Below, piece after piece: positions 1 through 56,714 of a stretch of 64,000 bases of DNA; position 1 is the first letter of the stretch, and each line of letters opens with the position of its first letter. The translations under genes and the position numbers were made by a program. This DNA comes from Amorphochlora amoebiformis (lineage: Eukaryota; Cercozoa; Chlorarachniophyceae), in contig BAAHQB010000383.1 in assembly GCA_054601695.1 (NCBI GenBank), forward strand, positions 1 to 64,000, read 5' to 3'. The notes under the pieces were generated by a model. It was given only the letters and a program-made list of their open reading frames with translations. It had not been told where the DNA came from and did not search any database.

Positions 1-136
1 TGTATTATATTAATACTAATTATACTACACATATAATATGTATTGTATTAATACTACTTATACATACACATACATGTACACATACATATATTTTTAATAT
101 GTATTCTTATAATTATACATATATATATATATACAT

Positions 137-179
<43 letters not shown>

Positions 180-264
180 TACATGTAGAAGGAGGGAAAG
201 GTAAAGGGAGAAGCCAATGGACAGAAGTGCGTCATACTCACATACGTTATTTATATATACATGT

Positions 265-314
<50 letters not shown>

Positions 315-341
315 ATATAAAATAACATAAATACACACATA

Positions 342-381
<40 letters not shown>

Positions 382-410
382 CGTATATTTATATTATATT
401 TGTACATATA

Positions 411-449
<39 letters not shown>

Positions 450-455
450 TTGTAC

Positions 456-508
<53 letters not shown>

Positions 509-517
509 AATATATAT

Positions 518-550
<33 letters not shown>

Positions 551-622
551 GGTGTATGTATGTTCGATCTGTGTAGTATTACTTGATATATATATATATA
601 TATATATATAGTATGATATATA

Positions 623-661
<39 letters not shown>

Positions 662-663
662 CG

Positions 664-734
<71 letters not shown>

Positions 735-784
735 GTACACATATATATGTTTATATCTCTATAAAAACTATAAGCGTATATGTG

Positions 785-860
785 CATTAAGATATAGATG
801 ATTAATGTAGGTTGAAAGTGTTGTTCTTGGTCCTGGGGACGATGTATATGTATATATATA
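785..860 (+). repeat. Copy of the acceptor and start of exon 952-1023
   Basis: GATGATTAATGTAGGTTGAA, AGTGTTGTTCTTGGTCCTGG and GGACGATGTAT match 938-986, that is, the TGTAG acceptor and the first 35 exon bases, then break off into (TA)n. Confidence 0.9.
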
Positions 861-951
861 TATATATATATGTACATATATGTGTTTATATCTGTATAAA
901 AAATATGTAAGTGTATATATGCATTTAGTAAGATATAGATGATTAATGTAG

Positions 952-5013
<4,062 letters not shown>

Positions 5014-6194
5014 TTTCTTATAATAAGTTGTAAATTTGTAAACATAATTCACTGGCTTATACTAATAACCATTGCTATCAATTAACTGGTGCATAGTTAC
5101 ACTAGATACATCGATAGACACTCTGTAGACTTGTAGACTCTATACAAGCTTTACACTATCTAGTGACCGTGACCATGTAAGTCAGCTGCCAGCTGCCAGC
5201 TGCAGTATCGTGACAACACTAGGATCTACTGTAGTCTAGGTAGTATACGCCTAGCTCGGCCACTATCGACAATAATTTAATCGAGGTAGTGGCCTTGTCG
5301 ATGCTCCTATCACGATGTATCAATTGAATAATCATGATATTATTTACGTATTAGATATCAATCACCTTATGTATCGATAACAAACTTCGTGCACGTGTGA
5401 AATTCAAGGTCATCCAACGGAAATACGTACTGAACAAAGAACAACTTGCCGATATTTCCAAGAAAGGCTTCAATCCTATTGACTTTGTTGAACATCGCGA
5501 GTCGCGTATTTTTCTAGACGAACTTACTTAATGAGACAATACTGTAGTCCACTCAATACTCCACGCTACAAAAGTGCGACAATTATCATACTAATACGTC
5601 TAGACGTATCGTCATACGTCTGTATGCGTACTAAACTTACCTACGTACGCACCAACATACGCACATGCGTACTACCCATTTTACTTACATACGTATCAAA
5701 GTTGACATACGCACAAACATGACAACATGCGCACCTGGACTTACACGTACACATGATACGTACGTACCTACTAACATACTACAATTCTTTAATTACCTAA
5801 CTTAAGGATACATACACAGCCCCAGCATAACCCCCCATATATATATACTTCTAGGCTCCAGGATCTAGGATTCTGGCACCAAGTGTATAGCTGTAGTACT
5901 AGTCTGCAGTCAGTCATTCCTAGGAGGCCGACAAAGTTATCCAAATAATTTTTACTTCTCAATAACATGGCGTCCATATTACACGTACGTATATTACACT
6001 TTGTATTAGAGAGAGTGAAAAGGCTACACTCTAGACACTACTACTGTCTGTCACTGGTATTTTTACATATTTCACTGATCTGGTAACGATTAATTTACGG
6101 CTAGTAGTTTGAATTCGAAAAAATGAGTAAGCTATACAATCATTACTGCGGCTTTCTGTCTGCACCTACCTAGTAAGCCAAGAAGCTGCAAAAT
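5014..6194. other. Convergent intergenic region, CTAG-rich
   Basis: About 1.2 kb between the stop of the plus-strand gene and the stop of the minus-strand vWA gene. It holds little TA repeat, is ordinary in base composition, and is rich in CTAG-containing words (ACTAGATAC, TATCTAGTG, TCTAGACG, ACTAGTC, CCTAGG) and, at 5590-5770, in ACGTAC/ACATACG. I see no convincing exon. It is the natural place for both 3' UTRs and polyadenylation signals. Confidence 0.6.
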
Positions 6195-23565
<17,371 letters not shown>

Positions 23566-23856
23566 CACTGTCGAATTCCCAAGTCCCGACGCGCCTTCGA
23601 AAAGCACGTGCGACGGCACACGCACCGACAAATCCGCATGAGATATTCCAGATGGCCCCGATGATTTAGGCGATTCTGCCTAAATCCCCTTGCTCAATTC
23701 GGTGCACATGTGGCCAGCGTGCGTCCAGAGCGTGACAAGTGGCGTGACATACCGCATCGTGGGGACGACGGGAATACAACCGAACAGCGATGGGAGACGA
23801 CACTCGATTCTGCGGAAGGCCTGTGCGAACACTCACGTTATGGTGTGTTTTCTCAG
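23566..23856. promoter_or_regulatory. Divergent promoter, vWA gene and four-TM gene
   Basis: About 290 bp between the proposed ATGs of the minus-strand vWA gene (23565) and the plus-strand membrane-protein gene (23857). It is free of TA repeats and relatively GC-rich. All three plus frames have sizeable open stretches, and TTTTCTCAG just before 23857 could be an acceptor, so an upstream plus-strand exon is not excluded. Confidence 0.45.
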
Positions 23857-25811
23857 ATGTGTAACATGTTTTCGTTTGGGTTAGAGCGGCGAGGGGGGGG
23901 AATGGGGGTGCATGAAATGTGAATTCCTCAGTCAACACGGTGATTTTTCAGGTTCACTCTGTTCGATATACTCATTGGCGTCATCGGATTAGCGGTAAGA
24001 AGGCTACAATGCGAAATGCTGGGATACAGTACGATTGTAACGCTTGCGTTGTTGTCAGATTATGCCAATATTCATCCAAGAAAGGAGTCAAATCTACATT
24101 GGCTACGCTGGACTTGCTCTCGCCTACTACCGTACCATACCCATACTACTCCTGAAAAGAGCTTTAGTAACATGTTACTTGGGCGCTGATAGCATGTTGT
24201 GTTTTGCAGTGTTCTCGATCATTTTCGCTTCTATCGGGTTTTACGGTGCTTATCGAATCAAGAGGTCGTATGTAACATACCTTGCTCATACCATAACCTC
24301 AACAAATCCACGTCTGATGACACTATCACGTACGCGTTTGTCAACACTGAACTGGAGGGAGAGGGAGGATGCGGAAAGTACGACTTGGAAGGGGTGTATC
24401 GCGAGCAAAACCCTCCTGATATTTATCCGTCACTCAGGTGCCACCTGACTACTCTGGTAGTATGGCTGTGCTTTTCTTTCATCTTCTTCTTTGCGTCATA
24501 CATCGCAGCGATCGTCACTGTCCGCTCCACGTGCGACAAGATGTGGATAGAGGTTGCACAATTTCAGAGTCACACTCGAAATAATTCGTACGCTGTGCAT
24601 GTTCACCAGTGGTACGTGATTTCAGACACCGGTACATACCGAACGGTCACACACAGTGACACAGATCGTCATGCGTGTATGCACACAGGTTGATACAGCC
24701 GCTGCTAACCATTATACGGACTTACGCATTCTCTTTCAGAACGTAAATCTGAACATGCTCTCAGGGCCCCCATGTATACATGTGGTTACGCGCCAGTGTT
24801 GGACTCTAACACTTATAGTAGCATGATCAGTCTATCTAGTGTATGGTACGCACCAGATGCATTCACTACGGATTCTAGATTCTGACTATAGTGACTACAA
24901 CAATCTCTCGAATTCTAGTAAATCTAATAAATCTAGCTTTAATATCTAGAATATTGCATATCTGCATATATATATGGGGTAGGAGAAACATATAATATAT
25001 CCTCCTCCTCCTCACAGCCCACAAAACACAGTACTCGAAGAGAATGGTATGCGTTTGAGTCATAATTCAAATAATCCAGTGGACGCCCGAGAAACTTAGT
25101 TACAAAGGAAGCATGAGTATGCTATCATGGCGGTCTGCAAGCGCTACATACTGGTCCCTAGCATGTTTACACCATCGAAATATTCGAGTTGGAAAGCATT
25201 TACGTGAAACCTGCGTTATATACGAGTGGGGTATTGCAAAGGTTGATTGGTAATATTGCATTCACGTGTGTTGTTTAGGAATCGGAGGTGGATGAATGCG
25301 TTCAGATCGGGGAGCCGGTTCTCATCGTCGCATTTTTTATCGTTCTCATCATACGGTGTTGCGGCCTTTTCGATCTCTCGAAAAAAAAAAAATCCATCTA
25401 TCTCACTCTCATATTCTCTCTCCAAATCTCTCAAAATCTATCACTCACTCGCATCATATTCTCTCTCTTTCTCTCGATATTTTCCGCGCTTTCTCTCGAT
25501 ATTTTCCTCGCTTTCTCTCTCGCACTTTCTCTCTGGCTCTATTTCTCTAACTCTTTCTCCTTGAACGATCTCCCTCATGTAGAATAATAGCGCAAATACT
25601 TCCACAGGTACATCTACACACGTGTTGCTTGGAAGCTTATGATGGCTGTGAAGGCCGTAAAAAAGCAGAAATCGTTCCGGGAGGCCGGGTCCTTCAACAA
25701 GGTTGCCATATCCTTATGTTTTTTATCTAGTTTTTTCATAACATCGATATAATGTATATATATATATATATATATATGTTTATATACATATATATATGTA
25801 TGTTTATATAA

Positions 25812-25854
<43 letters not shown>

Positions 25855-25856
25855 TT

Positions 25857-25889
<33 letters not shown>

Positions 25890-25953
25890 ATATATATGTC
25901 ATATGTGTATTTTGAACAAAATCGTAAGAATTTTATATCGTATTATATATATA

Positions 25954-25985
<32 letters not shown>

Positions 25986-26185
25986 TAATATACACAGACA
26001 CACACAAATATATGTATTGCACATATCTAGCATATACACATACCTACAGAGATATATAAACATACACCACGTAAATTTGCATAAAATGATGTACACGAAA
26101 CTAATTATGTCCATTCCAGAAAAGGGAGCTACTCATGATGCAAGAGTCTGCAGTGGACCTCAAGGGGAAAAATAGCCCACCTTAG
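23857..26185 (+). CDS. Four-transmembrane-segment protein, tetraspanin-like layout
   Basis: Exons: 23857-23879, 23952-23994, 24059-24271, 24358-24552, 24740-24781, 25279-25355, 25608-25701, 26120-26185; 251 codons including TAG. The phases close. Hydrophobic segments: FGFTLFDILIGVIGLAIMPI; MLCFAVFSIIFASIGFYGAY followed by RIKRS; TTLVVWLCFSFIFFFASYIA; VLIVAFFIVLIIRYIYTR. Cysteines lie in the short loop between segments 3 and 4 (STCDKMW, GPPC, DEC). The C-terminal tail is basic and charged (KAVKKQKSFREAGSFNK...). The second segment, with GxxGAYRxKRS, recalls tetraspanin TM2, but the large loop is much shorter than usual, so the family is uncertain. Least certain junctions: the start, the frame switch at 24271/24358 (acceptor without pyrimidine tract) and the 42-nt exon. 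Introns here are short and mostly free of TA repeats. Confidence 0.6.
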
Positions 26186-26500
26186 CCCAAAATAGCCTAG
26201 TAAGACCTTGGATGAATTGTATCCGTTAGTACCCGCTACTACATCAGTGTAGACATGCCAGGCTGTTGGAGATCTGAAGTGTATATTGCAAAAACAAGTT
26301 TCAAAAACATGACTTACTAAATTGTGACTGTGCCACTCGGAAACTAATCACAATTGTAACAGTTTCGACATGGTTTTTATGACATACTCTGGCCTGGTCT
26401 AGTGGTATACGTAGATGACCAGTAATCTTTGGCATCTACTAGATCTAGTGACGTGTACTAAAAACTAGATGTGTGGTAGTATATCAAGATAAATATATAC

Positions 26501-26586
<86 letters not shown>

Positions 26587-27199
26587 CACAATGATCAGAA
26601 TCATCAGATGGTCTAGATGATATATCAAAAGTTATATCGTGATTTTTCTATCATAGTCCGTATAATACTATACTAGTATATAATATATATATACTAGATA
26701 TCTAGGATATATAAAAAAAAAATTGTTATATATCTAGATATCAGTACATATATGTGTGTGTATATTACATGTACTCTAATATGAATTATCTTAAATAACC
26801 ACCTAGGCTGCCTAGTCGTGATGATATACTAACCACAAACTAGACTAATGATACATATGTATATATATATATTTATGATATAATCACCATAACTAGACTA
26901 ATGATAAGGATACATGCATCGTGATCATACGGTCTAGACGGTATGCCATGATACATATGTGTGTGTGTGCAGATATACATACACACAAAACCTAGTCCGC
27001 CATAAAGTTCACATACATACATGCGTATTTCCTAACTTGGCCATGATCTAGTGATATCTAGCCTTATGTCGGACATCCATCGCCAGTATCATATTTACGC
27101 GAATGGAATGGACATTCGAAGCCCAAAGAGGCTACTCTAGCGCTGTTGGGCTCCGCTAGTAGACCCATCATGCTTTAGCCTCATGAGGCAATAGAAAAA
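26186..27199. other. Convergent intergenic region, CTAG-rich
   Basis: Between the stop of the four-TM gene and the stop of the carbonic anhydrase gene. It contains one (TA)n run (26500-26582) and many CTAG words (TCTAGTGG, CTACTAGATCTAGTG, ACTAGATG, ACTAGTAT, CTAGATATCTAGG, TCTAGACGG). No exon was seen. Confidence 0.6.
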
Positions 27200-34432
<7,233 letters not shown>

Positions 34433-34450
34433 CTGGTGTTGGAATGTGTG

Positions 34451-34487
<37 letters not shown>

Positions 34488-34491
34488 GTAA

Positions 34492-34525
<34 letters not shown>

Positions 34526-34554
34526 CTATATATAATGCAATGTATATATGTATG

Positions 34555-34595
<41 letters not shown>

Positions 34596-34619
34596 GGCAT
34601 TAGAAGACATATAGATGTG

Positions 34620-34672
<53 letters not shown>

Positions 34673-34810
34673 GTATATATATTTAAACCTATATGTATTA
34701 TATATATATATATATATATACATATATATATACATATACATATATGCACATATATATACATATGCATATATACATATATATATATGTACATACATATACA
34801 TCCACACACC

Positions 34811-34885
<75 letters not shown>

Positions 34886-34960
34886 TTACATATATATATA
34901 TATATATATATTATATGTATGTATATATATATATATATATATGTATTATATACATTTATG

Positions 34961-34992
<32 letters not shown>

Positions 34993-35069
34993 CGGATAAA
35001 AAGATTATTAATGCTATGTATTTAAAATGTATTATGGTTATGTGTATAGAATTGCATACATCATATATA

Positions 35070-35162
<93 letters not shown>

Positions 35163-35689
35163 GTATGTATAAAAATAGTAAATATATATATATATATATA
35201 TATGGATATATATAAGATATAATTATCTACAGCCTAAACTAATTTCGATTTTTTCTCTTCAGCTTTTGTGTATAAGGTGAGGGCTGGGAGTTTTTGTTGC
35301 TTTGGGGGAAAGGGGGGGAGGAAGGATCGTTCTTCGGTGAAAAGGGGGGGTGGGGAGGCGGAAGGATCGTTCTGCAAGATTCGTAATATACTCATGCCCC
35401 ATGACGGCTATGAACAGACAATTTAGCGCTTTTATTTTCGCTTTTCTGTGTCCCAAAGAAGTTTTAATCCCTCCTCACACCCTCCTTACTGACGTTTGCT
35501 CTCTCATTGTCTACTGAAAAGGATTTATCACTCACACACGACGCAGCCCGCGCATTGACATCGGAATCCAACTTTTAGATTCCGATGGGATTTTATCGGG
35601 TCTATGGAAGTTCAAGGAACGGCACGTGTCGTGCACACATGTGCCAACACCCGTCGGAAATGGACGCTTCCGACCGACAGAATCATCGT

Positions 35690-36032
35690 TCAAGCATACG
35701 TAGTGTCCCTGTGCGTACGTATGTGGGATGTTCTTGGACCGAGACAAATGGTTTGGAGCAAAGAAACGAGAAAGGAGAGATAGATTGTCCTGATGAGTGT
35801 CGGAAGCTTGTGGTATTGTTGTCGATACACGTTTGTGCTACTCGGACAGAAGCTCTGTGATTTCGTTCCAGTAGATTGACAACGTCGTTTCATGCACAGG
35901 CCCTCTTATCACTCTGGATGGATCCATTTTTCACCCGCGCATTAATAGGCAGGGTGAAAAGTGGTTTCCAGGGCAAATTGACGTCCATTCTCGTATCAAT
36001 TCCCACACCGCTCCCGGGTTCATTAGGCATGT
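35690..36032 (-). CDS. Possible small two-exon gene with a membrane segment
   Basis: The minus strand reads MPNEPGSGVGIDTRMDVNLP... to PINAR, then a donor CGG/GTGAAA. An acceptor ATCACAG followed in phase by SFCPSSTNVYRQQYHKLPTL and a hydrophobic IRTIYLSFLVSLLQTICL, ending at TGA around 35690, could be its second exon. Other frames are also open here, including a plus-strand frame reading DSDGILSGLWKFKERHVSC. No family recognised. Another minus-strand island at about 36350-36412 ([20 protein letters not shown]) may belong to it. Confidence 0.35.
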
Positions 36033-36199
36033 ATCCTCAAGAACTGTCCAGTCGAGGTCGCAGTAGTCTAGGGTGGTGTATAGTATCACTTCTCCCAGGG
36101 GAACGAGGTTTGGAATATCTGGTAGATTTGATTCCTATTTCCAAACGAATCACTCAATTTGTTAAGAGATGTTTAAAGATCGTGAGAAAATACTATTAG

Positions 36200-38500
<2,301 letters not shown>

Positions 38501-38522
38501 CGTCTAATAGTATTACTGTTAT

Positions 38523-38777
38523 TTGAGACTTAAACAAGCTAAATTGGAATATTTTAAGTTTCGCCGAGCTATAGATACGGATTATATGGTTCAAGACTTT
38601 CCAGACTTTATTCTAGAATCAGGAATTATGTATGTAATAAATAGGTATGTATATGTGTATATAGATACAAATATACAATTATCTGATGTCGTGTGCTTTG
38701 ACATACACAACACATCATACTATGCATACACATCTACGATGCTAACACATCAATTTATGAATATCGTTGTAAACTAG
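38523..38777 (+). CDS. Candidate open island, unknown
   Basis: A plus-strand frame of 84 codons with no ATG at its start (first in-frame ATG near 38586). It reads KLEYFKFRRAIDTDYMVQDF and onward, becoming TA-like after codon 40. It could be an exon of a plus-strand gene or chance. No splice borders convinced me. Confidence 0.25.
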   Translation: MRLKQAKLEYFKFRRAIDTDYMVQDFPDFILESGIMYVINRYVYVYIDTNIQLSDVVCFDIHNTSYYAYTSTMLTHQFMNIVVN

Positions 38778-38819
38778 GTAAAAGTAAATCCAAGTATGGT
38801 GAGCGCCGACATGAACTAG

Positions 38820-38863
38820 ATGAATGCATAAATAGTATATATGTATGTAGACAGTGTATACTC

Positions 38864-38899
<36 letters not shown>

Positions 38900-39151
38900 C
38901 TAGTCTAGATATATATATATATATATATATATAAATATATATATAACGAATATCATCTAGAATATGTATGTAATATCTAGAATATTATAGTATGTATCAT
39001 GAGTCATGACATCTAGTGTATACGAAAGTATATCCTAGCTAGATATCTAGATATTACATATATATATATATATACTCTAGGTACTATTATATGTATGTTG
39101 TATTTATGTACATATCCCAGATGTGTCACATGATATATACTCGCATACGTT

Positions 39152-39190
<39 letters not shown>

Positions 39191-39357
39191 CAGTACATCA
39201 CATATACACATTCAATTATAATCATCTAGATCATAGAAGAAGTATACATCCAATCTTAAAAAAACACGTGTGCATTAACATATCGAATCATTCGAGAAGG
39301 TACAGCTAGCGATTTCGTAGCTACAGGTGTCAAGAAACTAAACACTGCCATGATAAG
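38820..39357. other. CTAG-rich 3' flank of the oxygenase-WD40 gene
   Basis: It contains repeated CTAG words (TCTAGTCTAGATA, TCATCTAGAATA, ATATCTAGAATA, ATCTAGTG, CCTAGCTAGATATCTAGATA, CTCTAGG) mixed with TA repeats, directly downstream of the stop at 39358. Confidence 0.6.
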
Positions 39358-49224
<9,867 letters not shown>

Positions 49225-49530
49225 GAGCCGACCTTCCGAAAGTTCCTGGAAGTCTTTGGATTTTCGCCGGCATTATCGGTTTCAGGTCCGGTAGTACCGG
49301 ATAATCGCTTATCGATTTCACCTTACATACTTGCCAATGACCAATGACAAATTGACAATGTGCGCCCAAAGATTACGTGAATTTATCGGAACTTTGGCCG
49401 TTTCGGTTTGACAGTTGCTGTCGCAATGCGTCGACGCAGTGTGCCAGCGACAGTGTGGCATTGCGTCGAGGCAGGGTGACAGAGACATGACGCGCAGCTC
49501 AGATTATTCGGCACCCTATCGGCTGTGGTC
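49225..49530. promoter_or_regulatory. Divergent promoter, oxygenase-WD40 and Zn-cluster genes
   Basis: About 306 bp between the two ATGs, free of microsatellite. It contains a direct repeat of about 33 bp at 49417-49480 (GCTGTCGCAATGCGTCGACG and GTGTGGCATTGCGTCGAGGC) that could bind a shared factor. No TATA box was assigned. Confidence 0.5.
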
Positions 49531-50529
49531 ATGTACTCTTGCACGGGCCCACAGCTCCCTGATCTAGGCGGTGTCGACACTCCGGAGGGATTTGAAAAGC
49601 TCGCCTCCGTGTTTGTAAATACATCTCTCGACTTGGGGATCGCATCGTTCAGTTCGCCCGGATTCGATGATGACCGCGACATTCTGCGCTATTTCGATGT
49701 TATCGATAAAGAAACGAAAACTAGCAGCCAGGTGTCGGAGCAGGAGTCCAAAAATACGCCTCAGCCCACTACGACGTCGTGCTCCACGGTCGAAACGGCT
49801 AAGAAAAATCTCTCGGTGAATCTTCCACCAGTCGGAGTCGCTAATAGGACAAGCCAAGATTATGACCTTTCGACCCCTAAGTTTAAGCCCGAGACCATCG
49901 CTTCAAGCATTGCCCTGTCCGAGTCGCCGACCCTTCTCACCCCAAAGGGTCCAAAAAATAGCCACGGAGGCGGATTCTTCTCCTTTGGGACGGTCTCTGA
50001 TGGCGAGAGGATCTTTCGTCGAGCTCCCTCGGACCCTGCAATGGAACTCGAGGACACCAAGAACTACTCTACTAAATCTCCGGAGCTCTCTCTTTTGGAG
50101 CTAAATCTTCCTCCCTCTCTCCCCCAAATATTTTCGACGTCCCTTGAGCGCAAGAAACTTTCCCGAAGTCTTCCTGCGTCGCGATCGCGATACCCTGCTT
50201 GCAATCACTGCCACACGAAGAAGTCTCGCTGCCCTCCTGGTCCCCGGCCCTGCCATCCATGCAAAGTTCGCGGAAACTTATTTGCTTCTACTTGTAAGGA
50301 TTACGTCAATCCGAGGCGTTCGATCTGCAAGAAGAAGAAGAAGAAGAAATTGAAGCTGCGGGTGGAACTTCGCAAGCGATTAGCGGACAAGTTAAATGTT
50401 CACTGGGGACAACCCTGCCTGCGCAACCCACAGTGTTCGAGGCCGATGAAGCACCCGGGCCACTGTAAAACTGGATATCGGAAGAATCTGAAGGTCTTGT
50501 GGAAGTCGAACTGTCGAAATCTCATTTGA
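49531..50529 (+). CDS. Zn2Cys6-like cysteine-cluster protein, intronless
   Basis: One uninterrupted frame of 332 codons plus TGA. An in-frame GTG lies six bases upstream, but the first ATG is at 49531. Residues 1-220 are Ser/Thr/Pro-rich and probably disordered. From about residue 224, ACNHCHTKKSRCPPGPRPCH and PCKVRG place Cys at intervals C-x2-C-x6-C-x6-C-x2-C-x10-C. This is close to the fungal Zn(II)2Cys6 binuclear cluster, with basic residues between the second and third Cys as in its DNA contact. A poly-Lys stretch and a second motif (QPCLRNPQCSRPMKHPGHC) follow. Normal Zn2Cys6 factors carry the cluster at the N-terminus and have a last spacing of 6-9, so this is an atypical form. Likely a nuclear DNA-binding protein. 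It is the only clearly intronless gene here, and its codon use is ordinary and GC-balanced. Confidence 0.62.
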   Translation: MYSCTGPQLPDLGGVDTPEGFEKLASVFVNTSLDLGIASFSSPGFDDDRDILRYFDVIDKETKTSSQVSEQESKNTPQPTTTSCSTVETAKKNLSVNLPPVGVANRTSQDYDLSTPKFKPETIASSIALSESPTLLTPKGPKNSHGGGFFSFGTVSDGERIFRRAPSDPAMELEDTKNYSTKSPELSLLELNLPPSLPQIFSTSLERKKLSRSLPASRSRYPACNHCHTKKSRCPPGPRPCHPCKVRGNLFASTCKDYVNPRRSICKKKKKKKLKLRVELRKRLADKLNVHWGQPCLRNPQCSRPMKHPGHCKTGYRKNLKVLWKSNCRNLI

Positions 50530-51024
50530 GACTCGAATTTAAACTTGGCCTGATAGCCTGCTGGGATGGGAGTATTCAATATGGTGACTGAGGTTAGCAA
50601 ATCAATTAGGCTCGAAATATTTAGCTAGATTCTAGAGATTAGAGACAGTCGTCTGCTAGGTCTAGGTCGGACAGATTGACGTGTTTAAATCGGTCGAACG
50701 GTCATCTACGTCATCTTCAAGAAAAAATCTGTTCAATGGGCATTTACCTAGTTTGCAAGACGTATATATATTTAGAACCCACATGTATTATATCTAGGTA
50801 TGCCAGTGTACATTTACTGGATCCAACTTGTAGATCGTGTGTACGCATACCTGGATGAATTTGAGCCTCAATCAATTGCTTTCGATCAATCATAGGCTAG
50901 AGATTGTACAAACGTTTTCAAAACTGTGGTCATTTCAGCTAGCTAGAGCGAATGCAAGCCCGGATCTAGCTAATCTTTTATGTACGACACTGCGTACATT
51001 ATAGTACATGTTATAAATGCTATA
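50530..51024. other. Convergent intergenic region, CTAG-rich
   Basis: Between the Zn-cluster gene stop and the coiled-coil gene stop. Many CTAG words: GCTAGATTCTAGAG, GCTAGGTCTAGGTC, ATCTAGGT, GGCTAGAG, AGCTAGCTAGAGC, TCTAGCTAA. No microsatellite and no exon seen. Confidence 0.6.
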
Positions 51025-54423
<3,399 letters not shown>

Positions 54424-54536
54424 CTACCAAAAACAAACAAACAAACAAACATCACTAACACGCACATAAATTTTAAAAATAATATATACTATTTTTATGC
54501 ATTTATATATATATATATATATATGTGTGTGTATAC

Positions 54537-54588
<52 letters not shown>

Positions 54589-54599
54589 CACATACGTAT

Positions 54600-55310
54600 A
54601 CATATACGCTGGCTAAGGCTATCGCTAAGCTCAGTAAAGCTAATATCGCTAAATCTATCACTAACTCTACCGCTAACTCTATCGCTAAACCTATCGCGAA
54701 GTCTATGCCTAGCCCTATCCCTAACCCTAACTCTAACCTTATTCCTTTCTCATCGTCGCCGCATATATTGCTAGCCTATCCGAATGATTCACTCCCTAAC
54801 ACGATCGCTAACAGCGTCGCTACACGTATCTATTTCTAACTCTATCGCTAACCCAATCGATAACCGTGGCCTAACGGCTATGGATAAAGCTAATGCTGTC
54901 TGTACAAAATCCTATCGTCATGGCCCTATCACTAACCCTATTGCTAACTGTTACATTACCTCTATTGCTATAGAGCCAACTCTATCGGTATCCTTCCGCT
55001 AATTCCTGACAATCTATCGCTATCCCTATCGCTAACCCTAACGGCTAAGGCTAGCGTTTCAGACCCTATCGCTAATCCTATCACTAACCCTATCGCTAAC
55101 TCTATCGCTAACCTTATCACTAACTCTATCGCTAGGTCTATCGAAAGCTCGACGCCCAAGGCTACCGCTAACTATATCGCTAACCCTATCCCTAACCCTA
55201 CACAACCCCTCTCGCTAAGGTGTCGCTAACAGTATCTTTAAGGTATTCTACGGCATTCTCTAAGGCTAACGCCTAAGGTCAACCTGCTCTCCGCTTGTCG
55301 GCTTTCCTCT
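54600..55310. repeat. CTATCGCTAA/CCCTAA degenerate telomere-like tract
   Basis: Dozens of units of CTAACCCTATCG and TATCGCTAACTC type. The tract looks like CCCTAA repeats in which CGCT or ACTC has spread. Some CCCTAACCCTAA remains at 54718-54735 and 55185-55200. Confidence 0.88.
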
Positions 55311-55684
55311 TGGCTAACGCGTTCACCTGGATGATAACAAGATTACCTTTCTAATCACAACACCTCTACGCTTGACGGATTAGGATGTTGACAGATTCAA
55401 CGAAAGGATTAGAGGGTTACGAGGGTTACGGGGATGATGCGCTGATGTTAGGAGAAACGGATGGGATCGAGTTGTACATAGGGTTAGGGTAGTTGTCTGT
55501 AGGGTTAGGATAGATGTCCATACGGTTACGATTACCTCGGATTCCACACAAGGGAAGAAACAACAACTCTGTGGTTAGATTATTGGGTATTAAAAATGTA
55601 TATACGTATGTATGTACATACGAATATGTGTATATATATATATATAAATATAACAGATATTATACATATATATATATGTATACA

Positions 55685-55758
<74 letters not shown>

Positions 55759-55847
55759 ATACATGTATGTAAACACATCCAAACATATAACATAAGCAAA
55801 CATACATATATCACCATATCTATACAATCAAATCAGCACTAGGGCGT

Positions 55848-56025
55848 CGAGTTAGGGTTAGGATTAGGGTTAGGATTAGGGTTAGGGTTAGGGTTAGGGT
55901 TAGGGTTAGGGTTAGGGCATGAGATTGCCTTGAATATCGACAAGCAATCATACGCCATTTTGAAGGCGATAAATGGCGCTCCGTTGTACGCCCCTGTGAC
56001 ACCTATTTGCGATTACATTAGACTC
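55848..56025. other. TTAGGG tract and an open island of unclear strand
   Basis: 55852-55918 is a clean (TTAGGG)n tract. Next to it, 55917-56025 is open on both strands: plus reads HEIALNIDKQSYAILKAING then APLYAPVTPI; minus reads VTGAYNGAPFIAFKMA. Splice borders exist for both readings, so it may be an exon, but I cannot say on which strand. Confidence 0.45.
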
Positions 56026-56099
56026 CACATCAGGCTTAGAGTTCGACCTAAGGTCAACCAACCTAAGAGTTAGCTTTGGATTAAGGCTAGCTTTTGCAT

Positions 56100-56375
56100 A
56101 GCCGGTAAGGTTTGGATTCGGGTTAGGCTTAGGTTTGAATTAGGGTTAGGTTTACGTTTGAATTAGGGATATGTTTAGGGATGGGGTCTAGATTAGGTGA
56201 AGGTTAAGTGAATCGTGTGAGTGAGAGTGGGGTAGAACCTGATCCGATTACAAACATCGGACGGGCTATCAAATCAAGGACAATCTGTCATAGTTGGGAT
56301 TAGGGTTAAGGTTGGGGTTGGGATTAGGGTTGTTAGGATTGAGATTAGGATTAGGGCGAGGGTTGAAAGATAACG
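56100..56375. repeat. Degenerate TTAGGG-like sequence
   Basis: GGGTTAGGCTTAGG, TAGGGTTAGG and GGATTAGGGTT words mixed with unique sequence. Confidence 0.7.
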
Positions 56376-56470
56376 GGGTTTGAATTGGAACCACCTGAAG
56401 ACCCAAATAAACCTCGCTCGTAGACCTGAGAGAATGTTGTGTATTGTATATATATATATACATATATATA

Positions 56471-56564
<94 letters not shown>

Positions 56565-56714
56565 ATTTTCACTCATCCATCCATAATAAATAGAGGGATT
56601 GTGTGTGTGTTTGTGGGCGTCTGTAGGCTTCCCAGTGTTAATATGCATTCGAAAGTACGTACGCATATGTGTGCTTACAGCATGCGTGTATTTGTACCCC
56701 TTCACCGCCGGTCT

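Noticed and set aside
5531-5722. 63-codon plus-strand frame in the convergent intergenic region
   Set aside because: Built largely from ACGTAC/ACATACG repeats, no splice borders, and located between two gene 3' ends.
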